Source of the DNA: Clostridium sp. UBA6758
GTDB taxonomy: Bacteria; Bacillota; Clostridia; Clostridiales; Clostridiaceae
Length of the DNA: 20,210 nt
Assembly: GCA_002453475.1 (NCBI GenBank)
Contig: DKGY01000071.1
Coordinates: forward strand, 111,107 to 131,316
Direction of reading: 5' to 3'
This document shows positions 9,398-15,649 of the stretch, piece by piece (within the stretch, counting starts at the first letter, position 1; each line of letters opens with the position of its first letter). The translations under genes were made by a program, and so were the position numbers. The notes beneath the pieces are model-generated. The model was given only the letters and a program-made list of their open reading frames with translations. It did not search any database and had not been told where the DNA came from.

Positions 9398-10073
9398 AAC
9401 CGTATTTCCCCCTTTCCTCGTCTCTTGCAATAACACCCTTCTCAATAGCTATAACTCTCTTTTTCATGGAGTCAACTATATCTCTTGCATGAGTTGCCAT
9501 TACAATGGTAGTTCCAGCTCTACTTATATCACTTAAAATATCCATAATTTCTAATGAAGTTTCAGGGTCTAAGTTTCCTGTTGGTTCATCAGCAATTAAT
9601 AATGATGGACTATTTACTATAGCTCTAGCTATAGATACTCTTTGCTGTTCTCCACCTGATAATTCCGTAGGGAAAGCATCTCTCTTTTTTGATAATCCTA
9701 CCATAGATAGCACTGCTGGAACCTTCTTTTGTATATCCTTTTCGCTTGATCCTATAACTCTTAGTGCAAAAGCTACATTTTCAAATACGTTTAAAGTTTG
9801 TATCAATCTAAAATCTTGAAATACTACTCCAATTTTTCTTCTATAATAAGGTATTTCTTTCCTTGTTAACTTTGTTAGGTCTGATCCTGCAACTATAACT
9901 GAACCCGCTGTTGGATTGACTTCTTTTAATAACATCTTTATAAAGGTAGATTTTCCTGCTCCACTTGGGCCTACTAAGAAAACAAATTCACCTTGGTCAA
10001 TATGTACGTTAAGATTAGATAAAGCTAGTACATTGTTATTATAAACCTTAGTAACATTTTTAAAATCTATCAT
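9387..10073 (-). CDS. ftsE: cell division ATP-binding protein FtsE
   Basis: FtsE is the cytoplasmic ATPase of FtsEX. The 228-residue length is normal. It shows Walker A GPSGAGKST (35-43), Q-loop at FQDFRL (85-90), signature LSGGEQQR (138-145), Walker B LLIADEP (158-164) and the switch histidine in MATH (192-195). VGPSGAGKSTFIK and the short length are characteristic of FtsE rather than of larger importers. It heads the ftsE-ftsX operon, with an extended -10 promoter at 10116-10142 and GAGGAG 11 bases before the ATG, a rather long spacing. Operon partners downstream, the processing peptidase and the MinJ-like PDZ protein, are separated by hairpins, so they may be expressed partly on their own. 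Confidence 0.98.
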   Translation of the reverse strand: MIDFKNVTKVYNNNVLALSNLNVHIDQGEFVFLVGPSGAGKSTFIKMLLKEVNPTAGSVIVAGSDLTKLTRKEIPYYRRKIGVVFQDFRLIQTLNVFENVAFALRVIGSSEKDIQKKVPAVLSMVGLSKKRDAFPTELSGGEQQRVSIARAIVNSPSLLIADEPTGNLDPETSLEIMDILSDISRAGTTIVMATHARDIVDSMKKRVIAIEKGVIARDEERGKYGYEI

Positions 10074-10115
10074 AATTATTAACTCTCCTCGACTTTTTAC
10101 TTTTTATCTGTGTAT

Positions 10116-10142
10116 ATTATAACACAAAAATTTAAAATGCAA
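10116..10142 (-). promoter_or_regulatory. ftsE promoter (sigma-A, extended -10)
   Basis: On the minus strand, TATAAT at 10121-10116 is preceded by TGT (extended -10), with TTGCAT at 10142-10137 as -35 and a 15-base spacer, or a shifted -35 with 16-17. It is about 45 bases before the ftsE start codon and just after the terminator of the preceding gene. Confidence 0.7.
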
Positions 10143-10185
10143 GTCCTACATAAGTTAAAAAATAATTAATTATTATTTCTTCTCA

Positions 10186-10222
10186 TAAAAAAGAGTGGAA
10201 ACATATAAATATTTTTCCACTC
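10186..10222 (-). terminator. terminator of the small membrane protein gene
   Basis: Inverted repeat GAGTGGAAA (193-201 of this kilobase, i.e. 10193-10201) with 10214-10222, loop of 12 bases, followed on the minus strand by six U residues. It begins about 20 bases after the stop codon of the 10244-10621 gene. This is a good intrinsic terminator. Confidence 0.8.
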
Positions 10223-10243
10223 CTGCTTCTTTATGTATTTTAA

Positions 10244-10621
10244 CTACACATATAAATTGTAAACTAATATATCATATATCAAAAAATATGATACTAAAAA
10301 TGCAGAAGTACAGAATATAGTTCCTACCAAACCAAATTTATCAAGATACTGTCTCCAAGTTTTTTCATAACTTAAAGGTCTCAACAACTTTGTAGGTTGC
10401 AAAAATCCTAATGCTGATACAAATAACCCCCCACAAGAAAATACAATTCCTATATTTCTTATTGCTATAAGTATTAGTGAAAGCTCTATAGCTTGACCTT
10501 TAATTAATTGATATATACAACTAATAACTATACCCAAGACTACGGGTATAATGACTAATTTTAAAGACAATTTAAAACAAAATAATACATCACTCATATA
10601 TCCTTTAACATCTTGTTTCAT
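10244..10621 (-). CDS. small membrane protein of unknown function
   Basis: I do not recognise this 125-residue protein. It has three strongly hydrophobic stretches (about 19-39, 46-72 and 97-120), a basic region LQPTKLLRPLSYEKTWRQYL (74-93) between the second and third, and no signal-peptidase site or enzymatic motif. The ATG at 10621 has AAGGAG ten bases upstream; an overlapping ATG four bases earlier is out of frame. The gene is monocistronic: it has its own extended -10 promoter and a good terminator, and lies between the tkt operon and ftsE. That arrangement, plus good codon structure and a strong ribosome-binding site, argues it is real. A membrane role is inferred; nothing links it clearly to its neighbours. 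Confidence 0.85.
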   Translation of the reverse strand: MKQDVKGYMSDVLFCFKLSLKLVIIPVVLGIVISCIYQLIKGQAIELSLILIAIRNIGIVFSCGGLFVSALGFLQPTKLLRPLSYEKTWRQYLDKFGLVGTIFCTSAFLVSYFLIYDILVYNLYV

Positions 10622-10666
10622 CCATAACGCTCTCCTTAGTAAATAGAATTTTCAAATTATTTATAA

Positions 10667-10675
10667 ATTATATCA
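10667..10675 (-). promoter_or_regulatory. extended -10 promoter of the small membrane protein gene
   Basis: TGATATAAT on the minus strand (TG-N-TATAAT) about 45 bases before the start codon. No good -35 is visible because the upstream sequence is the U tract of the tkt terminator, so the extended -10 would have to carry recognition. Confidence 0.5.
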
Positions 10676-10682
10676 TAGGTTA

Positions 10683-10718
10683 TAAAAAAAAGAAACCTAA
10701 GATAATCTTAGATTTCTT
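10683..10718 (-). terminator. terminator of the transketolase operon
   Basis: Arms 10690-10703 and 10705-10718 pair along AAGAAATCTAAG and its complement with one G-U pair; the innermost bases form the loop. Eight U residues follow on the minus strand. It lies about 20 bases after the tktB-side stop codon. Clear intrinsic terminator. Confidence 0.85.
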
Positions 10719-10738
10719 CCCTATAGAATTTTATTGTC

Positions 10739-11677
10739 TTATTTCATACTAATTCCTGTTTTAACTGCTTTAACTATGTCTTCTGCAGTTAATCCATAAG
10801 CTTTTAATAGTTCTGCTGGCTTACCACTTTCACCAAAAGTATCCTTTATTCCAACTCTTAAAACTGTAGCTGGGCAATTTGTAGTTACTACCTCTGCCAC
10901 TGCTGAACCAAGGCCACCTATAACACTATGTTCTTCTGCTGTAACTATAAGATTTGTTTCTCTTGCAGCTTTTGTTATTAATTCTTCATCTATAGGCTTT
11001 ATTGTGTGTATGTTAATAACTCTAACTCTTATACCTTCTTCAGCCAAAATATTATAAGCTTCTAATGCTGCCTCTACCATAATACCAGTTGCAACTATAG
11101 TAGCGTCTTTACCATCTCTTAAAGTTATTCCTTTACCTATTTCAAACTTATAATCTTCGTTATCATTTATTATAGGTACTGCACTTCTACCAAGTCTTAC
11201 ATAGCAAGGGCCTTCATATTTTGTTATAGCTTCTATGGCTGCTTCAGCCTCAATTCCATCACTTGGACTAATTACTATCATATTAGGTATACTTCTCATT
11301 AATGAAATATCTTCTACAGATTGGTGAGAAGCACCATCTTCTCCTACTGTTAAACCAGCATGAGTAGCACATACCTTTACATTTAATTTAGGGTAGCATA
11401 TAGAATTTCTTATTTGTTCAAAAGCTCTTCCTGTTGCAAATATAGCAAAAGTAGATGCAAAAGGTATTTTCCCACAAGCTGCCATTCCTGCTGCTACAGT
11501 CATCATATTACCTTCAGCAATTCCCATATTAATAAATCTATCTGGGCATACAGCTTTAAAATCAGCAGTTTTAGTAGACTTAGATAAGTCTGCATCAAGA
11601 ACTACTATATTTTCATTTTCCTTACCTATCCTTGCCAATGCTTTTCCATAGGCTTCTCTAGTTGCAACACTCTTCAT
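10739..11677 (-). CDS. transketolase, C-terminal subunit
   Basis: This 312-residue protein is the pyrimidine-binding and C-terminal part of a split transketolase, the thiamine-diphosphate enzyme that moves two-carbon ketol units between sugar phosphates in the non-oxidative pentose phosphate pathway. It carries the conserved glutamate E55 in GIAEGNMM, which would activate the cofactor in the partner's site, the HAGLTVGEDGASHQ substrate-binding region and the C-terminal domain ending in GESGKPAELLKAYGL. Its ATG overlaps the stop of the upstream subunit by one base (TAATG), so the two are translationally coupled and probably made in equal amounts. GGGGGAG precedes the start. DXS-type synthases share the fold but are single long proteins; the split form in clostridia is usually annotated transketolase. 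Confidence 0.93.
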   Translation of the reverse strand: MKSVATREAYGKALARIGKENENIVVLDADLSKSTKTADFKAVCPDRFINMGIAEGNMMTVAAGMAACGKIPFASTFAIFATGRAFEQIRNSICYPKLNVKVCATHAGLTVGEDGASHQSVEDISLMRSIPNMIVISPSDGIEAEAAIEAITKYEGPCYVRLGRSAVPIINDNEDYKFEIGKGITLRDGKDATIVATGIMVEAALEAYNILAEEGIRVRVINIHTIKPIDEELITKAARETNLIVTAEEHSVIGGLGSAVAEVVTTNCPATVLRVGIKDTFGESGKPAELLKAYGLTAEDIVKAVKTGISMK

Positions 11678-12504
11678 TATTCTTCTCCCCCAATCTCTTT
11701 TAATGCCATTTCACACTGCTCTTTGCTTGGAGCTGAACCATGCCAACTTGCTTGATTCTCCATAAAAGATACACCTTTTCCTTTAATTGTTTTACAAACT
11801 ATCATTGTAGGCTTATCTTTTACTTCTTTTCCAGCTTCTATAGCATCTTTTATCTTAACTAAATCATGACCATCTTCTAAATAAATCACGTTCCATCCAA
11901 ATGCTACAAACTTATCAGCTATAGGATTAGGATTCATAACCTTATCAATATCTCCATCTATTTGAAGTCCATTATAATCTACAAATGCTGTTAGATTATC
12001 TAGTTTATAATGAGCTGCACACATAGCTGCTTCCCAAACTTGACCTTCCTCAAGCTCTCCATCTCCTAATAATGTATACACCCTATATGAACTATTATCA
12101 AGCTTTCCTGCTAATGCCATACCTACTGCAGCTGAAACTCCTTGACCTAATGAACCTGTAGACATATCTACCCCTGGTATGTAATTCATGTTTGGATGAC
12201 CTTGTAGCATTGCTCCTGTTTTTCTTAACTTCATAAGCTCTTCTTTATTGAAGAAACCTTTCTCTGCAAGAGCTGCATATAAAACTGGTGCTGCATGACC
12301 TTTTGATAATACAAATCTATCTCTATTAGGATTCTTATGGTCTTCTACATTTATATTCATTTCATTAAAGTATAATGTAGTAACGATTTCTACAGCTGAT
12401 AGTGAACCACCTGGGTGCCCAGATGCTGACTCTGTTACCATCTTTATAATATCTTTTCTTAAAACTTTCGCTATATTCTCTAATGCTTCTAATGACTTTT
12501 CCAT
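11677..12504 (-). CDS. transketolase, N-terminal subunit
   Basis: The 275-residue partner holds the diphosphate-binding domain of the split transketolase. The ThDP motif runs from GDGELEEGQ (147-155) to DYN (176-178). Substrate and cofactor histidines are seen in SGHPGGS (28-34), SKGHAAP (67-73) and QGHPN (101-105). It is the first gene of a two-gene operon. GGGAGGG lies about seven bases before the ATG, and a near-consensus promoter begins about 30 bases further up. Clostridia without the oxidative pentose branch use this enzyme both to make ribose 5-phosphate and to consume pentoses, so the operator-like palindrome on the -35 box may matter for sugar control; that last point is inference. 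Confidence 0.94.
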   Translation of the reverse strand: MEKSLEALENIAKVLRKDIIKMVTESASGHPGGSLSAVEIVTTLYFNEMNINVEDHKNPNRDRFVLSKGHAAPVLYAALAEKGFFNKEELMKLRKTGAMLQGHPNMNYIPGVDMSTGSLGQGVSAAVGMALAGKLDNSSYRVYTLLGDGELEEGQVWEAAMCAAHYKLDNLTAFVDYNGLQIDGDIDKVMNPNPIADKFVAFGWNVIYLEDGHDLVKIKDAIEAGKEVKDKPTMIVCKTIKGKGVSFMENQASWHGSAPSKEQCEMALKEIGGEE

Positions 12505-12536
12505 TGCTTATCCCTCCCTGACTTTCTTCTAAACTC

Positions 12537-12564
12537 ATTATATCAATAATTTATTTATTCTCAA
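12537..12564 (-). promoter_or_regulatory. tkt operon promoter (sigma-A)
   Basis: On the minus strand, TTGAGA at 12564-12559, 16-base spacer, then TATAAT at 12542-12537 preceded by TGA (extended -10). It is about 33 bases before the start codon of the first transketolase subunit, with the ribosome-binding site between. A 7-bp-arm palindrome overlaps the -35. Confidence 0.8.
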
Positions 12565-12576
12565 CTATTTAGTTGA
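12561..12576. promoter_or_regulatory. palindrome over the tkt -35 box, possible operator
   Basis: TCAACTATTTAGTTGA is a perfect palindrome with 7-base arms around TT. Four of its bases (12561-12564) belong to the -35 hexamer. A repressor bound there would block RNA polymerase. No regulator is encoded nearby, so the protein is unknown. Confidence 0.4.
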
Positions 12577-12606
12577 AATTTCCCTTTTACTCACACATTT
12601 CATTAT

Positions 12607-12627
12607 AATAACTGTTCAATAACTGTT
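12607..12627. repeat. tandem 10-base repeat upstream of the tkt promoter
   Basis: AATAACTGTT occurs at 12607-12616 and again at 12618-12627, an 11-base period, about one helical turn. It lies about 40-65 bases upstream of the -35 box, a usual location for an activator site. Function is not shown. Confidence 0.45.
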
Positions 12628-12654
12628 TTTACATATTTTATATTCACACATCTA

Positions 12655-12692
12655 AAATAATATATTAATAAATATTTATCAATATATTATTT
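12655..12692. terminator. long AT palindrome, possible terminator of the endoA operon
   Basis: A 38-base palindrome with 19-base arms and one mismatch (667/680), which becomes a G-U pair in the minus-strand RNA. The 3' end is U-rich in the RNA (AUUAUUUUAG). It is the only strong stem between endoA and tkt besides the MITE-like element, so it may end endoA transcription. The stem is almost pure A-T, so the strength is uncertain. Confidence 0.4.
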
Positions 12693-12787
12693 CCCTTACA
12701 CTTCAATTAAATACCACCATACTACCGTGTTTATGAAAGTAATAAATTCTTCATACACTTTCTTGTTCATATTACTATTTAATCTAA

Positions 12788-12906
12788 AAGGAGCTATTTC
12801 AAAATAGTTCACTAACCTTTACAAAGTGTTAAGCTACACTGAAATATTATTGCTAGTGCATACTCAACATCCATTTAAGATTTAGTATATTTTGAAACAG
12901 CCCCTT
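12788..12906. mobile_element. MITE-like element or paired IS ends
   Basis: About 119 bases bounded by imperfect terminal inverted repeats: AAGGAGCTATTTCAAAATA at 12788-12806 and the complement of AAGGGGCTGTTTCAAAATA at 12888-12906, two mismatches in 19. Ends of the type GGGGCTGTTTCAAAA resemble those I remember for clostridial insertion sequences, possibly the IS1182 group, but I could not check this. There is no room for a transposase and no frame inside resembles one. I see no clear target-site duplication in the flanks. It could be a MITE or an internally deleted IS. Its right end lies 17 bases after the endoA stop codon, so its hairpin may also affect endoA mRNA. Confidence 0.6.
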
Positions 12907-12922
12907 AATATTAACTTTAATT

Positions 12923-13276
12923 TTACATTTTTAAATCTAAACTAATTTTTAGAGCAACGTCAACTTTAATCATATCTTCATCGGTCATATGACCTATCTT
13001 TTCTTTTAATCTTCTTTTGTCTAAAGTTCTGACTTGCTCTAGCAAAACTACCGAGTCTTTATTTAATCCATATTCTTCAGAAGAAATTTCTACATGAGTT
13101 GGAAGTTTTGCCTTATTTATCTGAGAGGTTATAGCTGAAACTATCACAGTTGGACTGTATCTATTTCCCACATCATTTTGTATAATTATTACAGGTCTTA
13201 TTCCACCCTGCTCCGATCCAACAACTGGACTTAAATCAGCATAAAATATATCGCCTCTCTTTATAACAATTGTCAT
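12923..13276 (-). CDS. ndoA: EndoA/MazF-type mRNA interferase
   Basis: A 117-residue sequence-specific endoribonuclease toxin of the MazF family. VKRGDI-type N-terminus, [16 protein letters not shown] (15-30), [21 protein letters not shown] and the C-terminal KIGHM...VDVALKISL match Bacillus subtilis NdoA (EndoA) nearly end to end as I recall it. Arg28 and Thr51 regions that form the active site in MazF/EndoA are conserved (GIRPV, SAITSQ). EndoA cleaves RNA at UACAU in Bacillus. The gene follows its antitoxin after 15 bases, and downstream of alr as in Bacillus. The ATG at 13276 has GGAGTG about 11 bases upstream, a weaker ribosome-binding site than that of the antitoxin, which would favour antitoxin excess. 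The toxin looks intact. Confidence 0.95.
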   Translation of the reverse strand: MTIVIKRGDIFYADLSPVVGSEQGGIRPVIIIQNDVGNRYSPTVIVSAITSQINKAKLPTHVEISSEEYGLNKDSVVLLEQVRTLDKRRLKEKIGHMTDEDMIKVDVALKISLDLKM

Positions 13277-13291
13277 TAGGCATTCACACTC

Positions 13292-13555
13292 CTAAAGGCT
13301 AGCTTCATATTCACTTAAGTCATTAATATAACTCTCAAAGCCATATTCTGATAATTCTAAATTTAATTCTCTCATAGCTAAATATCCTTGTTTCATTTTT
13401 TCTATATAGCTATTACTATTATAGCCTTCACTATATACTATTCCATAATCCACAATTAATTTACTACTTGTTATAAATTGTTTTTTATCTATATCATTAA
13501 AATTTTCGCAAAAACTACTACCAAAATTCAGAATAAATTTCTTTGAGCTACCCAT
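13292..13555 (-). CDS. ndoAI: divergent EndoAI/MazE-type antitoxin
   Basis: An 87-residue protein directly before EndoA, in the antitoxin position. The C-terminal part IEKMKQGYLAMRELNLELSE (51-70) matches the toxin-binding region of EndoAI (M-RRGY-EM--INL). The N-terminal half should be a ribbon-helix-helix DNA-binding domain of the form KISLP-NL...RSELI-EA, but here it reads KKFILNFGSSF (5-15) and ITSSKLIVDYGIVYSEG (28-44): the LP turn and the usual basic residues are missing. It may still neutralise the toxin yet bind DNA weakly or differently. A longer frame opens with TTG at 13585, but GGAGG lies ten bases before the ATG at 13555, so I choose that. A consensus promoter lies about 45 bases upstream. 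Confidence 0.82.
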   Translation of the reverse strand: MGSSKKFILNFGSSFCENFNDIDKKQFITSSKLIVDYGIVYSEGYNSNSYIEKMKQGYLAMRELNLELSEYGFESYINDLSEYEASL

Positions 13556-13577
13556 GGATTTCATTACCTCCAATTTA

Positions 13578-13624
13578 AATAACAACTATATGTACAACTT
13601 AATTATAAATCATCAATTGTTATT
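13578..13624. repeat. inverted and direct repeats over the endoAI promoter
   Basis: Eight-base inverted arms AATAACAA (13578-13585) and TTGTTATT (13617-13624) bracket the -10 region. ACAACT also repeats at 13582-13587 and 13594-13599, a 12-base period. Repeats in this place are typical of antitoxin autoregulation, though the antitoxin's DNA-binding half looks eroded. Confidence 0.4.
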
Positions 13625-13631
13625 ATGTCAA
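13602..13631 (-). promoter_or_regulatory. promoter of the endoAI-endoA operon
   Basis: Minus strand: TTGACA at 13631-13626, 18-base spacer, TATAAT at 13607-13602. Both hexamers are exact consensus, so the toxin-antitoxin pair has a strong promoter separate from alr. The spacer is one base longer than optimal. Confidence 0.82.
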
Positions 13632-13681
13632 AGAAAATATCCTTAATTTCTACTTTTTACAACATTTTTTTATAGATTTTA

Positions 13682-14845
13682 CTATACATAGTTTCTTACA
13701 GTAAAATTTTTACCACTTTTTGTATATACTCTTGGAACTCTCTTACTTATATCACAAATTATTTCATAATTAACAGTACCTAAAACTTCCGCTATATCAT
13801 CTGCTGTTATAACATTACCTATATTATCTTTTCCAATTAATATAACTTCATCCCCAACTTTTACATCTAGTACATCTGTTACATCTATCATACATTGATC
13901 CATACAAATACGACCTACCATAGGTACTACTTTACCATTTACAATTACTTTAGCCTTTCCTGTTAAAGCTCTTGAAATGCCATCTGCATATCCTATAGGA
14001 AGAGTTCCAATTATTCGTTCTGCAGGCGCTCTATACAATCTACCATAACTCACATAATCACCTTCCTGTATTTTTTTCAAATGAACAATTTTACACTTTA
14101 ACGACATAACAGGTATTAAACTTACATTATTTTTATTCACATAATTAGAAGGATAATATCCATAAAGCATAATACCAGCTCTAACTCCACCATATGGTAA
14201 ATCAGGAAAATCTATTATAGCAGCACTATTACTTACATGTTTAAATGGTATATTTACACCTAATTCTTCAAGATATTTATTAAATTCATTAAACTTTTCA
14301 ATTTGAAAATTAGCATAAGTTTTATCTTCCTCATCAGCAGTTGCAAAATGAGTAAATATTCCTACAATTCTTACACCTTTTAACTTAGTTATCCTATGTA
14401 CTTCTCTAGCCTGCTCCCTTGTTGTTAAAAATCCAATCCTGCCCATACCTGTATCTATAGCTATATGAATTTTAGCTATGTTATTCTTCTCCATAGCCAT
14501 GTCTGAAAGTATTTTAGCATCTTCATAATTATATATAGTTTGTTCTATTTCTAAATCAATGACCTCATCATAAAATTCCTTTGGCGTAAATCCCAGTATA
14601 ATAATAGGAATATCTACACCAGCTTTTCTTAGTTCTATAGCTTCTGTAATAACGGCTACTGCAAATCTATTTATACCTTCTTCCATTATAGCCTTATATA
14701 TGTCTATAGCTCCATGTCCATATCCATCTGCTTTTATTGTGGCAATTATTTCTTTTCCCTCTGAAACCCTCTTTACTTCCCTAACATTATTCCTTAAAGC
14801 ATCTAAATCTACTTCTGCCCAGGAGGGTCTTATTTTTTCTTCCAT
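13682..14845 (-). CDS. alr: alanine racemase
   Basis: A PLP enzyme of 387 residues that interconverts L- and D-alanine for peptidoglycan. The cofactor lysine is K38 in ATIKADGYGHG; the opposite catalytic base is Y267 in YVSYGRLY. The TIM-barrel residues HFATADEED (166-174), HVSNSAAI (203-210), YGGVRAGIMLYG (218-229) and the C-terminal MVGRICMDQCMIDVT (309-323) are all present, so it should be active. A longer frame starts at 14890 but has no ribosome-binding site there; AAGGTGAG lies just before the ATG at 14845. It follows the GerS-related gene after 84 bases. In Clostridioides difficile gerS and alr2 form an operon that affects spore germination, so a role in D-alanine supply for cortex or in blocking L-alanine germination is possible but not shown. 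Confidence 0.97.
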   Translation of the reverse strand: MEEKIRPSWAEVDLDALRNNVREVKRVSEGKEIIATIKADGYGHGAIDIYKAIMEEGINRFAVAVITEAIELRKAGVDIPIIILGFTPKEFYDEVIDLEIEQTIYNYEDAKILSDMAMEKNNIAKIHIAIDTGMGRIGFLTTREQAREVHRITKLKGVRIVGIFTHFATADEEDKTYANFQIEKFNEFNKYLEELGVNIPFKHVSNSAAIIDFPDLPYGGVRAGIMLYGYYPSNYVNKNNVSLIPVMSLKCKIVHLKKIQEGDYVSYGRLYRAPAERIIGTLPIGYADGISRALTGKAKVIVNGKVVPMVGRICMDQCMIDVTDVLDVKVGDEVILIGKDNIGNVITADDIAEVLGTVNYEIICDISKRVPRVYTKSGKNFTVRNYV

Positions 14846-14929
14846 ACTACTCACCTTGATCACCTTTCCAGTTGTCAAGAACTTACTCATAGTAAATACT
14901 AGATTCGCTCTTACTGTTTTGTATCATTG

Positions 14930-15550
14930 TTATAAATCTAACTCCACATCTTCAACCTTATCAGTCCAGTTAAAGCTTTCATAAGTATATATAATTCTTT
15001 CTCTCCCTTTGTTATCATAGATTATTATATTCTTTGGTAGATTATTTTTAATATCATAATATAAGCTACCCTTGCAAATGTTATTATTACTTCCAGGGAT
15101 TAATGTTGTTATTACAAAGTATTCACTATTATTTATTGTTTCCGTTTTAAATTCCAGCTCTTCATTAGTGTATATTAATCCTATATATTCACCAATGAAT
15201 CCATATTTAAATACTTCATCAAATCCTTTATCTAAGGTATATTCTTTTGTATTATCGTTATCTTTAACAAGTATTTCATCGCCCTTAAAAGTAAATGACC
15301 TCTTATCCTTTAAATCTAGTTTATATCCTATATCCTTTTTATAAGTTTGAAACCCTTCATATTTATTAGTTTCTCTATCATTTATAATCTCTATAGTTAT
15401 ATCACTCTTATAAGCTTTAATCTCTTTCAAGGTATCAATTGCATTATACTCATCTAAAGCCTCTGATTTTCCTTTCATCAATAAGGTTATTATAATGGAC
15501 AAGCATATTCCTATAATAATAACTAGTGCATAAATTAGTTTTTTCTTCAT
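14930..15550 (-). CDS. GerS-related / YdcC-like envelope protein (LolA-type fold)
   Basis: A 206-residue protein with one N-terminal hydrophobic segment (about 5-25) and a polar beta-rich domain. Its position between acpS/nnrD and alr equals that of Bacillus subtilis ydcC, and a LolA-like protein before alr is also seen as GerS-Alr2 in Clostridioides difficile, where GerS is a mother-cell lipoprotein needed for cortex modification. Here a cysteine sits at residue 16 in IIIGICLS, but the residue before it is isoleucine rather than glycine, alanine or serine, so the lipobox is not canonical and a membrane anchor is as likely. The open frame extends to a TTG at 15562; the ATG at 15550, five bases after GGAGG, is the better start. 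The family call is from context and general look, not from a profile search. Confidence 0.7.
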   Translation of the reverse strand: MKKKLIYALVIIIGICLSIIITLLMKGKSEALDEYNAIDTLKEIKAYKSDITIEIINDRETNKYEGFQTYKKDIGYKLDLKDKRSFTFKGDEILVKDNDNTKEYTLDKGFDEVFKYGFIGEYIGLIYTNEELEFKTETINNSEYFVITTLIPGSNNNICKGSLYYDIKNNLPKNIIIYDNKGRERIIYTYESFNWTDKVEDVELDL

Positions 15551-15574
15551 AAATTCCTCCAATTAACTTATTAC

Positions 15575-15598
15575 ACTATATGTTTATTATAGTTTTAT
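15575..15598 (-). promoter_or_regulatory. possible sigma-E-like promoter of the GerS-related gene
   Basis: Minus strand: ATA at 15598-15596, 13 bases, CATATAGT at 15582-15575, compared with the sporulation sigma-E form ATA-N(13-15)-CATACAnT (one mismatch). Transcription would start about 18 bases before the ATG, leaving room for GGAGG. A sigma-A-like TATAAT overlaps the spacer without a good -35. Confidence 0.3.
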
Positions 15599-15649
15599 CC
15601 TTTCTATAACCATATTTATTTTATTATGATCAACAGTCGTTTCTATGTA

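Larger units (their letters stand above)
12505..12922. other. 418-bp intergenic region between endoA and tkt
   Basis: This is the only gene-free stretch longer than 300 bases. In transcription order it holds a MITE-like element with IS-type inverted ends (12788-12906), a 24-codon open frame (12696-12770), a long AT palindrome that may end endoA transcription (12655-12692), a 10-base tandem repeat (12607-12627) and the tkt promoter with an overlapping palindrome (12537-12577). No RNA gene or riboswitch is recognised. Confidence 0.8.

Noticed and set aside
10160..10176. AATAATTAATTATT palindrome
   Set aside because: Simple AT palindrome in AT-rich intergenic DNA with no stem strength or U tract; likely chance.
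12505..12922. Riboswitch or small RNA gene in the large intergenic gap
   Set aside because: No recognisable conserved riboswitch core, T-box or tRNA-like fold; the structure present is accounted for by the MITE-like element, the AT palindrome and the tkt promoter.
14846..14890. Longer start for alr at 14890
   Set aside because: No ribosome-binding site precedes it, while AAGGTGAG precedes 14845, and the extra residues are not part of the alanine racemase fold.
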